DNA of 64,000 nucleotides, taken from assembly GCA_046760785.1 (NCBI GenBank), contig JBHIET010000005.1, positions 1 through 64,000 of the forward strand. Direction: 5' to 3'. Under the pieces are notes generated by a model. The model did not search any database and was not told the DNA's origin. It was given only the letters and a program-made list of their open reading frames with translations. Position 1 is the first letter of the stretch. Every line of letters begins with the position of its first letter. A program made the position numbers and the translations under genes. Of this stretch, positions 48,045-56,693 are shown piece by piece. This DNA is from JBHIET01 sp046760785. GTDB lineage: Bacteria; Chloroflexota; Anaerolineae; B4-G1.

Positions 48045-49757
48045 GTGACGGAACTCATTCGTGACCGGGTCGCAGCATTAATTGTCGCGGGACTGCGGGC
48101 TGCACAGGAGGAGGGTGCGTTACCCTACTTCGAGGTGTCGGACATTGTAGTGGAGCACCCACGTCAGTCCGAGCACGGTGACTATGCTTCGCCTATCTGC
48201 CTGCAACTGGCGCGGGACTTCGCTGAGCTCAGTCGAGGCGAGGCGCGTATGCCGCCCCGTGAGATTGCCGCACGGGTGGTCGAGCACCTTCCACCAGCCC
48301 CGTTTGTGGGCCAGGTCGAAGTGGCGGGACCTGGATATATCAACGTCACACTGGATGCCTCCTGGCTAGCTGCCCAGGTTGAGGCCATCCTGGGTGCTGG
48401 GGAGACCTTCGGCAACTTGGAGATCGGTCGCGGGCAGAAGGTTCAGGTTGAGTTTGTGAGCGCCAATCCCACCGGCCCCACTCACATCGGCGGTGTCCGC
48501 AACGCGGTCATTGGCGATACCTTGGCCAATGTGCTGGCGGCAGCGGGCTTCGAAGTCGAGCGAGAGTACTACGTCAACGACGCTGGTTCCCAGGTGCGCA
48601 CGTTTGGGGAGAGCATCTACGCCCGCTATGCCCAGGCCCTGGGCCAGGACGAGCCGTTCCCGGAGAACGGTTACCATGGCCACTACGTCGTGGAGATAGG
48701 GCAGCAAATGGCCCGGCGATATGGCGATCGGTATCTCAACATGCCTCGCCGGGAGGCCGTGTGCGTGCTGGGGGATGAGGGTATAGCACGCGTCGTCAGT
48801 GAGGCGCAGCGGGACCTGGCGGCCCTGGGGGTAGAGTTCGACATTTGGTTCCACGAGAAGAGCCTGTACGAAAGCGGGCTGTTCGACCGTGTCCTTCAGA
48901 TGCTCCAGGACAAAGGCTACATTACGGAGCGCGATGATGCGGTCTGGTTTACCTCCCCCGACCTGGATGCGGACGCGGTCATCATCCGCTCCCCCCAGGT
49001 CATACCGGAACCGGATGAGCGGCCTACCTATTTCGCTTCTGACATCGCTTACGTGTGGAACAAACTGGTCAAACGCGGCTTCGACCGGGCGATCTACGTC
49101 TGGGGGGCCGACCACCACGGGGATGTGCCTCGAGTGAAGGCAGCGGCGTCGGCGTTGGGGCTTGACCCCGAGCGGGTGGTGATCATCCTCTATCAGATGG
49201 TCAATCTCAAGCGAGGTAGCGAGGACGTGCGCATGTCGAAGCGTGCGGGAGAATTCATCACCTTGCGCGAATTGCTCGACGAGGTTGGCCCGGACCCGAT
49301 TCGCTTCATGCTCCTCACGTGCACTGTGGATGCGACGATAGACTTTGATCTGGATCTGGCGGTTGAGCAATCGGAAAAGAACCCGGTATACTACGTTCAA
49401 TACGCGCACGCCCGTATCGCCAGCATGCTGCGCTACGCCGTTGACCTGGGGTGGGATTTGGAGGCTCCGGGCGACGTTTCGCTGCTGACCCACGAGAGCG
49501 AGCTGGCGCTGATCCGCAAGATGCTGGAGTTGCCGGAGGTCATCGCACTGGCGGCGACGCAGTTGGCCCCGCACCACCTCACTCTCTACGCCAAGGACCT
49601 GGCTGCCGTTTTCCACGCTTTCTACCGGGACTGTCGCGTCGTCGTGCCGGAGGAGCCAGAGCAAACCCGGGCACGGCTGATGCTGACGCGGGCGGCCCGA
49701 CTGGCACTGGCGCGGGCGCTGGGATTGCTAGGGGTGAACGCACCGGAGCGGATGTGA
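48045..49757 (+). CDS. argS: arginyl-tRNA synthetase
   Basis: 570 aa, the standard length; GTG start. N-terminal Add1 domain (1-100), catalytic signature NPTGPTHIGGVRNAVIGDTL (HIGG where most have HxGH), the KMSKS-equivalent VRMSKRAGEFITLREL and the C-terminal DALR anticodon domain (about 450-570, ending RALGLLGVNAPERM). It charges tRNA-Arg. Confidence 0.95.
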   Translation: MTELIRDRVAALIVAGLRAAQEEGALPYFEVSDIVVEHPRQSEHGDYASPICLQLARDFAELSRGEARMPPREIAARVVEHLPPAPFVGQVEVAGPGYINVTLDASWLAAQVEAILGAGETFGNLEIGRGQKVQVEFVSANPTGPTHIGGVRNAVIGDTLANVLAAAGFEVEREYYVNDAGSQVRTFGESIYARYAQALGQDEPFPENGYHGHYVVEIGQQMARRYGDRYLNMPRREAVCVLGDEGIARVVSEAQRDLAALGVEFDIWFHEKSLYESGLFDRVLQMLQDKGYITERDDAVWFTSPDLDADAVIIRSPQVIPEPDERPTYFASDIAYVWNKLVKRGFDRAIYVWGADHHGDVPRVKAAASALGLDPERVVIILYQMVNLKRGSEDVRMSKRAGEFITLRELLDEVGPDPIRFMLLTCTVDATIDFDLDLAVEQSEKNPVYYVQYAHARIASMLRYAVDLGWDLEAPGDVSLLTHESELALIRKMLELPEVIALAATQLAPHHLTLYAKDLAAVFHAFYRDCRVVVPEEPEQTRARLMLTRAARLALARALGLLGVNAPERM

Positions 49758-49803
49758 ACCGGATGCTGGTTGTCGGATGCTCTCGCAGGAGGTGGCGCGG
49801 CCG

Positions 49804-50679
49804 ATGGGATTGAAGCCTGATCATTGGATTCGCAGAATGGCGCTGGAGCAACGGATGATTGAGCCGTTCGTGGATGGGCAGGTACGCGACGGCGTCATAT
49901 CTTACGGGCTTTCGTCTTATGGCTACGACATCCGCGTGGCCGACGAGTTCAAGATTTTTCAACCGGAGATCACGGCGGCCAAGCTCTCCGACGTGCAGTG
50001 CGCCTACGTCGCAGGGATGCTGGATGCACAGGGGCAGATTGGCTATGCTACCTCGGAGCCGCAGGGACGGCCAGGTCTGGCACTCGTCATCGCCAGCGAC
50101 GACCGCCAGATGTTGGAGGGACTGCAGGCGATACTGGGCACAGGAGCGCTGCGGGAGTCGCATAATGGGTGTAGCGGGTTGATCGTGAGCAAAGCGGCTG
50201 ATGTGCAGTACATCCTCTCACAAGTGTGGCCGTACCTGACACACCGCCGTGACGTGGCTTCCCGCGCATTGGCCGAGTTGAAGTCAAGTAAGTCCATCGT
50301 CGTGGACCCTAAAGATTTTGACGCCGCTTCCTTCGTTGACTTCAAGGGAGAGGTGTGCATTATCCCGCCCAACTCGTTTGCGCTGAGCCGCACAGTAGAG
50401 TACTTCCGCATTCCGCGCAGTGTGTTAACAGTTTGCCTGGGCAAAAGTTCATACGCTCGTTGCGGCATCATCGTCAACGTGACGCCCTTCGAGCCGTCTT
50501 GGGAAGGGTACGTGACCCTTGAAATCAGCAACACCACCCCACTGCCAGCCAAGATTTATGCCAATGAGGGTATCGCCCAAGTTCTCTTCTTCGAGGCAGA
50601 CGAGGAGTGCGAGGTCTCCTACGCCGATAAGAAAGGTAAGTACCAAGGCCAGCAATCCATTGTTCTGCCCCGGCTGTGA
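49804..50679 (+). CDS. dcd: dCTP deaminase with an in-frame LAGLIDADG-type insertion
   Basis: 291 aa instead of the usual about 185. Residues 1-53 (WIRRMALEQRMIEPF, SSYGYDIRVADEFKIF) and 163-291 (IVVDPKDFDAASFVDFKG, LGKSSYARCGIIVNVTPFEP with the catalytic Arg, and EGYVTLEISNTTPLPAKIYA with the catalytic Glu) make a complete bacterial Dcd. Residues about 54-161 are foreign: YVAGMLDAQGQIGY is a LAGLIDADG motif, followed by RPGLALVIASDDRQMLEGLQAILG and VWPYLTHRRDVASRALAEL, the usual strand-helix run of such endonucleases. The catalytic acid position is Gln (DAQG), and no intein splice residues flank it, so the product is probably a fused protein. ATG 49804 is chosen for AGGAGG upstream. Confidence 0.9.
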   Translation: MGLKPDHWIRRMALEQRMIEPFVDGQVRDGVISYGLSSYGYDIRVADEFKIFQPEITAAKLSDVQCAYVAGMLDAQGQIGYATSEPQGRPGLALVIASDDRQMLEGLQAILGTGALRESHNGCSGLIVSKAADVQYILSQVWPYLTHRRDVASRALAELKSSKSIVVDPKDFDAASFVDFKGEVCIIPPNSFALSRTVEYFRIPRSVLTVCLGKSSYARCGIIVNVTPFEPSWEGYVTLEISNTTPLPAKIYANEGIAQVLFFEADEECEVSYADKKGKYQGQQSIVLPRL

Positions 50680-50681
50680 CG

Positions 50682-50710
50682 TTGACGAGCCAGAGAATCC
50701 CGATTATAAT
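50682..50710 (+). promoter_or_regulatory. promoter of tRNA-Val
   Basis: TTGACG (50682-50687), 17-nt spacer, TATAAT (50705-50710), 8 nt before the tRNA 5' end. Confidence 0.8.
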
Positions 50711-50718
50711 TGGCCTAT

Positions 50719-50792
50719 GGGCGGTTAGCTCAGTTGGTCAGAGCGCCTCCCTTACAAGGAGGAGGTCACAGGTTCGAGTCCCGTACCGCCCA
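50719..50792 (+). tRNA. tRNA-Val (UAC)
   Basis: Acceptor GGGCGGT/ACCGCCC, D stem GCTC/GAGC, anticodon stem CCTCC/GGAGG with loop CTTACAA (anticodon TAC), T arm ACAGG-TTCGAGT-CCCGT and discriminator A. The T stem has one A-C mismatch at its middle pair. No CCA is encoded. Confidence 0.95.
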
Positions 50793-50798
50793 TTGCAG

Positions 50799-50827
50799 GT
50801 GCCGGGTGCTTCTGAAGCACCCGGCAC
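50799..50827 (+). terminator. terminator after tRNA-Val
   Basis: Perfect 12-bp stem GTGCCGGGTGCT/AGCACCCGGCAC with loop TCTGA. Followed by TTGG rather than a long T-tract. No other gene is seen in 50793-51054. Confidence 0.65.
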
Positions 50828-50951
50828 TTGGACGAAGTTCGGGCGCTAGCCCTATGCACTCAGGGATTCACGGCTCCAGCCAGTGCTGGGCCGGCGCCTA
50901 CGCCTGATGCCGTCCGAGCGCGTTGAATCATTCACGTTTGGTTAGCCTGGT

Positions 50952-50979
50952 TTGCCCTGGCGAAGCTCGTGGGTATAAT
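50952..50979 (+). promoter_or_regulatory. promoter of the MNT/HEPN pair
   Basis: TTGCCC (50952-50957), 16-nt spacer, TATAAT (50974-50979). Confidence 0.5.
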
Positions 50980-51054
50980 ATGTGTTAAGAGGGCGGCAGC
51001 GGGGGGCTGCGATCTCCTTTGAGCAGAGTCTGGGTCGTCAACTTGGGAGAGATC

Positions 51055-51411
51055 ATGATAGATGTTCGTGGGTTGTTGGCAGAGAGGGCGGAGCATCGTG
51101 CCCTGCTGACGGAGGAGGCGGAGCGCATCGCGATCCAGTTGCGGGAACTGGGAGCACGTAAGGTTGTTCTCTTCGGCTCCGCCGCCCGCGGAGAGGCCAA
51201 CGTCCACAGCGACCTGGACTTCGTCGTTGTGATGCCGGGCGAGCAAGGCTTTGCTTACTGGTCTCGCCGGTTGTACGGCGAAATTGATCGGCGGGTGGCA
51301 GTGGATTTCCTGCCTTACAACGAGCGGGAGTTTGCCGAGGCTCAGCGTCACAGCCGCCTGGTCCGCCACGCCCTGCGCACGGGGAAGGTTCTCTATGAGA
51401 AACCCAGTTGA
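51055..51411 (+). CDS. MNT-type nucleotidyltransferase (antitoxin of HEPN/MNT pair)
   Basis: 118 aa from ATG 51055, with GGGAGAG. VVLFGSAARGEANVHSDLDFVVV is the minimal nucleotidyltransferase motif GS-x8-SDLD; the third Asp is in RVAVDFLP. Members AMPylate or otherwise modify their HEPN partner and so neutralise it. The gene overlaps the HEPN gene by 17 nt. Confidence 0.9.
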   Translation: MIDVRGLLAERAEHRALLTEEAERIAIQLRELGARKVVLFGSAARGEANVHSDLDFVVVMPGEQGFAYWSRRLYGEIDRRVAVDFLPYNEREFAEAQRHSRLVRHALRTGKVLYEKPS

Positions 51412-51748
51412 TGAAGCGCACCGCTGGCTGATCCATGCTCAGGACGAATATCAAGATGCTGAAGACCTGAGAGAGCGCGGTCGTTTCTACCTGGCTCTCT
51501 TTCACTTTCAACAGGCGGCCGAGAAGGCATTGAAAGCCTTTCTTTACGCCCATACCGACGACCGCCGCGTCTTTTTCACCCATTCCGTTCTAGAGTTGGT
51601 TCAGGCTGCCGCTGCTCTTGACTCCACCTTGGCTGATCTGGGGAAGGCTAGTCGCCTGGATCAGTACTATATCCTTACCCGCTACCCAAACGGTCTCCCA
51701 GGGGGAGTGCCGTCCCGTTTCTATACCGATCCTGAGGAGGCTGCCTAG
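51395..51748 (+). CDS. HEPN-domain protein (toxin partner), shortened by an amber codon
   Basis: 117 aa. DEAHRWLIHAQDEYQDAEDLRERGRFYLALFHFQQAAEKALKA is the first half of a HEPN domain, and RRVFFTHSVLELV carries the R-x4-H RNase motif (RVFFTH). Translation stops at TAG 51746-51748, but the same frame continues for 20 more codons (ASGLARQVIQVVARRLGEQG) to TAA 51809-51811. The extra part looks like the missing last helix, so the amber codon is probably a recent truncating mutation. The toxic site itself is intact. Confidence 0.8.
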   Translation: MRNPVDEAHRWLIHAQDEYQDAEDLRERGRFYLALFHFQQAAEKALKAFLYAHTDDRRVFFTHSVLELVQAAAALDSTLADLGKASRLDQYYILTRYPNGLPGGVPSRFYTDPEEAA

Positions 51749-51843
51749 GCATCGGGCCTGGCCCGTCAGGTCATCCAGGTCGTGGCTCGGCGGCTAGGTG
51801 AGCAAGGATAATCGTCATATCCACGAATAAGGAGGTAGCAGCG

Positions 51844-52233
51844 ATGAGACTGGATCCTGAAGCACGTTATGCCGAGACCCACGAATGGGCCCGCCGAGAC
51901 GGGGACGAGGTCATCTGTGGCATCACCGATCATGCCCAGGAATCCCTCTCCGATGTGGTGTACGTGGAACTGCCGGAGGTGGGGGATGCCTTTGAGCAAG
52001 GAGAGACCTTCGGCGTCGTCGAGTCGGTGAAGGCCGCCTCTGATCTCTATATGCCGATGGGTGGGGAGATCACCGCCGTCAACGAGGTCTTGGAGGATAC
52101 GCCAGAATTGGTCAACCAGGACCCCTACGGCGAGGGCTGGATGATTCACTTCGCCCCATCCGATCCCTCTGAGTTTGATGACCTGATGGACGGCGATGCC
52201 TACGAGGCGTTCGTCGCAGAGGAAGAAGGGTAA
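51844..52233 (+). CDS. gcvH: glycine cleavage system H protein
   Basis: 129 aa. The lipoylation lysine is in VESVKAASDLY (about 63), and YAETHEWARRDGDEVICGITDHAQESLSDVVYVELPEVG is the standard H-protein start. It carries the aminomethyl group between P, T and L proteins. AGGAGGT precedes the ATG. The T protein gene (gcvT) is not in the window. Confidence 0.95.
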   Translation: MRLDPEARYAETHEWARRDGDEVICGITDHAQESLSDVVYVELPEVGDAFEQGETFGVVESVKAASDLYMPMGGEITAVNEVLEDTPELVNQDPYGEGWMIHFAPSDPSEFDDLMDGDAYEAFVAEEEG

Positions 52234-52314
52234 TTCGTGGAACGTGAGACGGTAAAACGTGGGACTGCTCTGTCACGTTTCACGCATCACGCTTCACATC
52301 TCAGGAGGTGATCT

Positions 52315-53649
52315 ATGCCCTATATCCCTCACAAAGATGCTGACCGGAAAGCGATGCTCGCTGCTATCGGCGTACGGTCCATCGAGGAATTGTTCGAGGA
52401 CGTGCCACAGCAGGCCCGCTTCCCGGAACTAGATCTGCCGTCCGCCCTCTCGGAAATGGAGGCCCGCTGGGAACTGGAGATGCTGGCCGAGGCCAACCTC
52501 ACCACCGCCGACGGGCCCTGCTTCCTGGGGGCCGGGGCCTATCGTCACTTTGTCCCCGCTGTGGTGGACGCTTTCCTGCGCCGGGGGGAGTTCTACACCG
52601 CCTACACCCCCTATCAGCCGGAGATCAGCCAGGGCACGCTGCAGGCCATCTTCGAGTACCAGACGATGATCTGCAGCCTCACTGGCATGGAGGTTTCCAA
52701 CGCCTCTCACTACGATGGCGCTACTGCTACCGCTGAGGCGGTCATCACTGCCATCAACGTCCACCGCCTGAAGCGGCACAAGGTGATCGTCTCCCCTTGG
52801 GTCCACCCTGAGTACCGGGCCGTGGTGCGCACCTACACCCAGGGAATGGGGTTGACGGTGGTGGAGAACAGCGGACCAGCAGGATTAGCAGATTTTCTTG
52901 ATGGCGACACAGCCTGCGTCATTGTCCAGTATCCCGACTTTCTGGGCCGCATCGAGGATTTGAGCGACCTGGTTGAGGCGGCGCACGCGGTCGGCGCGCT
53001 CGTGGTCGTCGTGGCCGACCCCATTGCCCTGGGGCTGCTGAAGCCCCCCGGCGAGTTCGGGGCGGACATCGTGGTGGGGGAGGGGCAGGGGATGGGCGCC
53101 GGACTCAACTTCGGTGGGCCATACCTGGGCTTCTTCGCCACCCGGATGAAGTACGTGCGCAAGATGGCCGGCCGGCTGGTGGGCCAGACGGTGGACACCG
53201 AGGGAAACAGGGGTTTCGTTCTCACCCTCTCCACCCGCGAGCAGCACATTCGCCGGGAGCGGGCCAGCTCCAATATCTGCACCAACCAGGGGCTGGTGGC
53301 GCTGGCGGCGGCGATCTACATGGCCGCCCTGGGTCGCTGTGGGATGCGTCGGGTGGCGGAGTTGTGTTACCACAAAGCTCACTACGCGCAAGAGCGGATT
53401 ACGGAAATCAACGGATTCTCTGCGCTTGACGACAAGCCGTTCTTCAAGGAGTTCGCTGTGCGCTGTCCACGCCCCGTGGCTGAGATCAACGACTATCTGC
53501 TGGACGAGTGGGGCATCATCGGCGGCTACGATTTAGGGAGAGACTATCCCCATCTGAAGGATCACGTGCTCCTGTGCGTGACGGAGATGAATCCGCGGGA
53601 GGAGATTGACGCGCTGGTTGAGGCGCTGGGGAAGGCGCCTTCAGGCTGA
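52315..53649 (+). CDS. gcvPA: glycine dehydrogenase (decarboxylating), subunit 1
   Basis: 444 aa, the standard length of the alpha half of a split P protein. MPYIPHKDADRKAMLAAIG, FLGAGAYRHFVPAVVDAF, FYTAYTPYQPEISQGTLQAIFEYQTMIC and NASHYDGATATAEAV are the family blocks. It has the PLP fold but not the PLP lysine, which is in subunit 2. AGGAGGTGAT precedes the ATG. Confidence 0.95.
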   Translation: MPYIPHKDADRKAMLAAIGVRSIEELFEDVPQQARFPELDLPSALSEMEARWELEMLAEANLTTADGPCFLGAGAYRHFVPAVVDAFLRRGEFYTAYTPYQPEISQGTLQAIFEYQTMICSLTGMEVSNASHYDGATATAEAVITAINVHRLKRHKVIVSPWVHPEYRAVVRTYTQGMGLTVVENSGPAGLADFLDGDTACVIVQYPDFLGRIEDLSDLVEAAHAVGALVVVVADPIALGLLKPPGEFGADIVVGEGQGMGAGLNFGGPYLGFFATRMKYVRKMAGRLVGQTVDTEGNRGFVLTLSTREQHIRRERASSNICTNQGLVALAAAIYMAALGRCGMRRVAELCYHKAHYAQERITEINGFSALDDKPFFKEFAVRCPRPVAEINDYLLDEWGIIGGYDLGRDYPHLKDHVLLCVTEMNPREEIDALVEALGKAPSG

Positions 53650-53758
53650 ACAAGGAGGTGATGTTGCCGGGGAAGATGATACGCAGTCACAAGGAGAGGG
53701 AGGAGCCGGGCAAGCAGCCGTCAGTGTGCCAAGAATCAAAGAAACAGGAGGATATGCA

Positions 53759-55048
53759 ATGTACAAGAGAGAGTATGTAACCAGTAAATGCGTGTTGGCT
53801 CTTGCCCTGGCCGCACTGGCACTGGTTGGGGCCCTGGTGCTGATAGCGGCGATGAGAGGAACGCAGTCTATGGCCTACGCGGAACCACTGCGTACCGTCT
53901 CCGACGCGCCGGTTATGAGTATCCCACAGTGTATATCTCCCACGGGGGTGAGTATCGCCTCTGATAGTCCTGTTCCTTGTGGAGTGCCGATGCACTTCAC
54001 TGCCACCGTCACTCCCTCCAACGTGACCTCGCCCACCTACGCCTGGGACTTTGGCGGGGCGGGGAGCGGCAGTGGGACGGACACCGCCACTCCGATCTAC
54101 ATCTACGCGGCACAGGGCAACTACACTGTCGCCGTCACCGTCACCGGCGACTGTGGCGACCCCGTGGCCGCCACCCTTCCTGTCACTGTTGAGAAGGCGT
54201 ACGTCTATCTTCCCTTGGCGGCTCGGAACTATGGCCCCGGGCGCTACGCTGTAGTTGTCGGCATAGCCGATTATCCCGGCTCAGCCAACGACCTGAACTA
54301 CACAGACGATGACGCCGAGGACTTTCGCCAGATGCTCCTGGATCGAGGCGACTTTACGGCGGACAACATCAACTTGCTACTGGATAGCCAGGCCACTGAG
54401 TCCAATATTTACAATGCCATTACTGATTGGTTGGATGCCCGCGAAGATGCTAACGACTTGGTCATATTCTTCTTCAGCGGCCACGGGGGGCAAATGCTGG
54501 ACTATGGCGGGGACGAGAGCGATGGCTATGACGAGTACCTCTTCCCCTACGGTTACAGCGCCACTATTACAGATGACGAATTGGATATATGGCTGGACAC
54601 GCTGGAGTCAGACCAGGTAGTCGTGCTGGTGGATGCCTGCTACAGCGGGGGGCTCATCGGTGCAACGCCGTTAGAGGCATCGTTGGAGGGCGCTCGCTGC
54701 AAATGCCTGCCACCGCTGGGTGGTGTGGGGGGTAGCGTGATGGTGGGAGATGGCTTTGCCAAAGATGTAAACCAGAGCGGGCGCTTGGTGCTAACCGCCA
54801 GCCAGGAGGATCAAGTGAGCTGGGAGTTCGGCACCCCCATCGAGCACGGTGCTTTCGCTTACTATCTGCTGGAGGCGTTGGCAGCAGCCTCTGCCGACAA
54901 CAACAGCAACAGTTGGATCTCTGGCGAGGAGGCCTATGACCACCTGGACGGGCGCGTGGACTCCCTGGTATTCAGTGTGGTCGGACAGCACCAGAACCCA
55001 CAAGAGAGCGATGGCATTGACGGAGAGGTGGATTTGACGCGACCGTAA
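53759..55048 (+). CDS. secreted caspase-like (C14/metacaspase) protease with PKD domain
   Basis: 429 aa from ATG 53759, with AGGAGG. A signal peptide or single anchor (about 10-33) is followed by a PKD-like beta domain (about 60-140, PTYAWDFGGAGSGSGTD). Then comes a caspase-fold domain (from YAVVVGIADYPGSANDLNYTDDDAEDF). The catalytic His is in IFFFSGHGG and the Cys in VVLVDACYSGG, both intact; the D-rich DDDAEDF is the N-terminal metacaspase-like helix start. It lies between gcvPA and gcvPB in the same direction, an unusual place for an extracellular protease gene. Target unknown. Confidence 0.88.
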   Translation: MYKREYVTSKCVLALALAALALVGALVLIAAMRGTQSMAYAEPLRTVSDAPVMSIPQCISPTGVSIASDSPVPCGVPMHFTATVTPSNVTSPTYAWDFGGAGSGSGTDTATPIYIYAAQGNYTVAVTVTGDCGDPVAATLPVTVEKAYVYLPLAARNYGPGRYAVVVGIADYPGSANDLNYTDDDAEDFRQMLLDRGDFTADNINLLLDSQATESNIYNAITDWLDAREDANDLVIFFFSGHGGQMLDYGGDESDGYDEYLFPYGYSATITDDELDIWLDTLESDQVVVLVDACYSGGLIGATPLEASLEGARCKCLPPLGGVGGSVMVGDGFAKDVNQSGRLVLTASQEDQVSWEFGTPIEHGAFAYYLLEALAAASADNNSNSWISGEEAYDHLDGRVDSLVFSVVGQHQNPQESDGIDGEVDLTRP

Positions 55049-55118
55049 GTTTCGATAGACGGCGCAGTGCCCGCGAGTGGAATGTGTTGTCGCTGGAATT
55101 CAAACTGGAGGAACAACC

Positions 55119-56606
55119 GTGACAGAGCCTATCATCTATGAAATCTCCCGTCCCGGCCGCTGCGCCGCCGCGCTGCCGGACCCGGACGTGCCGCCTGCCG
55201 ACCTGCCCGAGGGGTTGGTGCGGGACGATCTTCCCCTGCCAGAGATGAGCGAGCCAGACCTGGTGCGCCACTACACCCACCTTTCTCAAATGAACTACGG
55301 GGTGGACACCGGCTTCTACCCGCTCGGCTCCTGCACGATGAAGTACAACCCCAAGATCAACGAGGAGACGGCCCGCCTGCCGGGCTTTGCCCACCTCCAC
55401 CCATACCAGGACGAGGAGACGGTCCAGGGGGCGCTCTTTCTGATGTATCAACTGCAGGAGTTCCTCAAGGAGATCGGTGGGTTCGCGGCGGTCAGTTTGC
55501 AGCCGGCGGCAGGCGCCCACGGGGAGTTGACCGGCGTGTTGATCATGCGGGCCTACCATCTGGACCGGGGGGACGAGCAGCGAGACGTGATCCTGGTCCC
55601 GGATTCGGCCCACGGCACCAACCCGGCGAGCACGACGATGAGCGGCCTGCACGTGGTGGAGGTCCCCTCCGACGCACGGGGTAACGTAGACCTGACGGTG
55701 CTGAAGAAAGCCTGTGAGGAACACGGCGATCGCCTGGCTGGCATGATGCTGACCAATCCCAATACCTTGGGGCTGTTTGACGAGCACATCGAGAAAATCG
55801 TCGAGTTAGTGCATGGCTGCGGCGGACTTCTCTTCGGCGATGGCGCGAATATGAACGCGCTGTTGGGCACATGCCGGCCAGGCGATCTGGGCTTCGACGT
55901 GATGATGTTCAACCTGCACAAGACCTTCAGCACGCCCCATGGCGGCGGCGGGCCAGGCGGAGGAGCAGTGGCTGTGGCGGAGCACCTGGTTGATTTCCTG
56001 CCCAATCCCATCGTGGCCGTGGACCCTGAGCGGTGTCCTGAGCTTGTCGAAGGACAGTCGGACGGCGAGGTGGCGTTCTACACGTTCGTGGATCCGCCCA
56101 AGTCCATCGGTCGGGTGAAGGCCTTCTACGGTCACTTCGGTGTGATGGTGCGGGCTTACACCTACATCCGAATGCTGGGGCCGGATGGCCTGCGCAGGGT
56201 GGCGGAGTACGCGGTGCTCAACGCCAATTACCTGATGAGCCGGATCAGGGATGCCTATAAGGTTCCCTACGACCGCACCTGCATGCACGAGTTCGTCTGC
56301 GAAGGTCGCTTCCCTGATGCCCCCCACGTGCACGCGCTGGACATCTCCAAGCGGCTGATGGACTACGGATTCCACCCGCCCACCAACTACTTCCCTCTCA
56401 TCGTCCACGAGGCGCTGATGATCGAGCCGACGGAGACCGAGAGCCTTGAGACGCTGGATGCGTTCATCGCGGCCCTGTTGCGCATCGCCGAGGAGGCCCG
56501 CACGGATTCCGACCAGCTTCACAAAGCGCCCCACACCGCTCCTATGCACCGACTGGACGAAGTGCGGGCGGCCAAGCAGTTGATCCTGCGCTGGAAGCCG
56601 AAGTAG
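55119..56606 (+). CDS. gcvPB: glycine dehydrogenase (decarboxylating), subunit 2
   Basis: 495 aa from GTG 55119, with CTGGAGG. SPDLVRHYTHLSQMNYGVDTGFYPLGSCTMKYNPK-type start, LQPAAGAHGELTG and the PLP lysine in MFNLHKTFSTPHGGGGPG. A palindromic repeat is translated in frame as ERCPELVEGQ (56034-56056) in the loop after the PLP domain. With GcvPA it decarboxylates glycine and loads GcvH. Confidence 0.95.
   Translation: MTEPIIYEISRPGRCAAALPDPDVPPADLPEGLVRDDLPLPEMSEPDLVRHYTHLSQMNYGVDTGFYPLGSCTMKYNPKINEETARLPGFAHLHPYQDEETVQGALFLMYQLQEFLKEIGGFAAVSLQPAAGAHGELTGVLIMRAYHLDRGDEQRDVILVPDSAHGTNPASTTMSGLHVVEVPSDARGNVDLTVLKKACEEHGDRLAGMMLTNPNTLGLFDEHIEKIVELVHGCGGLLFGDGANMNALLGTCRPGDLGFDVMMFNLHKTFSTPHGGGGPGGGAVAVAEHLVDFLPNPIVAVDPERCPELVEGQSDGEVAFYTFVDPPKSIGRVKAFYGHFGVMVRAYTYIRMLGPDGLRRVAEYAVLNANYLMSRIRDAYKVPYDRTCMHEFVCEGRFPDAPHVHALDISKRLMDYGFHPPTNYFPLIVHEALMIEPTETESLETLDAFIAALLRIAEEARTDSDQLHKAPHTAPMHRLDEVRAAKQLILRWKPK
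56034..56056. repeat. short palindromic repeat inside gcvPB
   Basis: TGTCCTGAGCTTGTCGAAGG, the most complete copy of the in-gene repeat family, translated as CPELVEG. Confidence 0.75.
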
Positions 56607-56693
56607 TGTCGTAGGTGCGACGCACTTCGGAAGTACGTTGCGCCTGAGTGTCTATGAATGACAGAACTTACGCAGTCTCAGGGCCAAAACGCC

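Noticed and set aside
49963..50286. Intein in dCTP deaminase
   Set aside because: No Cys/Ser/Thr at the upstream junction, no terminal His-Asn with a following nucleophile, and no Hint-type blocks; only the endonuclease-like part is present.
51746..51748. Amber codon as pyrrolysine or programmed read-through in the HEPN gene
   Set aside because: No pyl genes or read-through context are visible; a simple nonsense mutation is enough.
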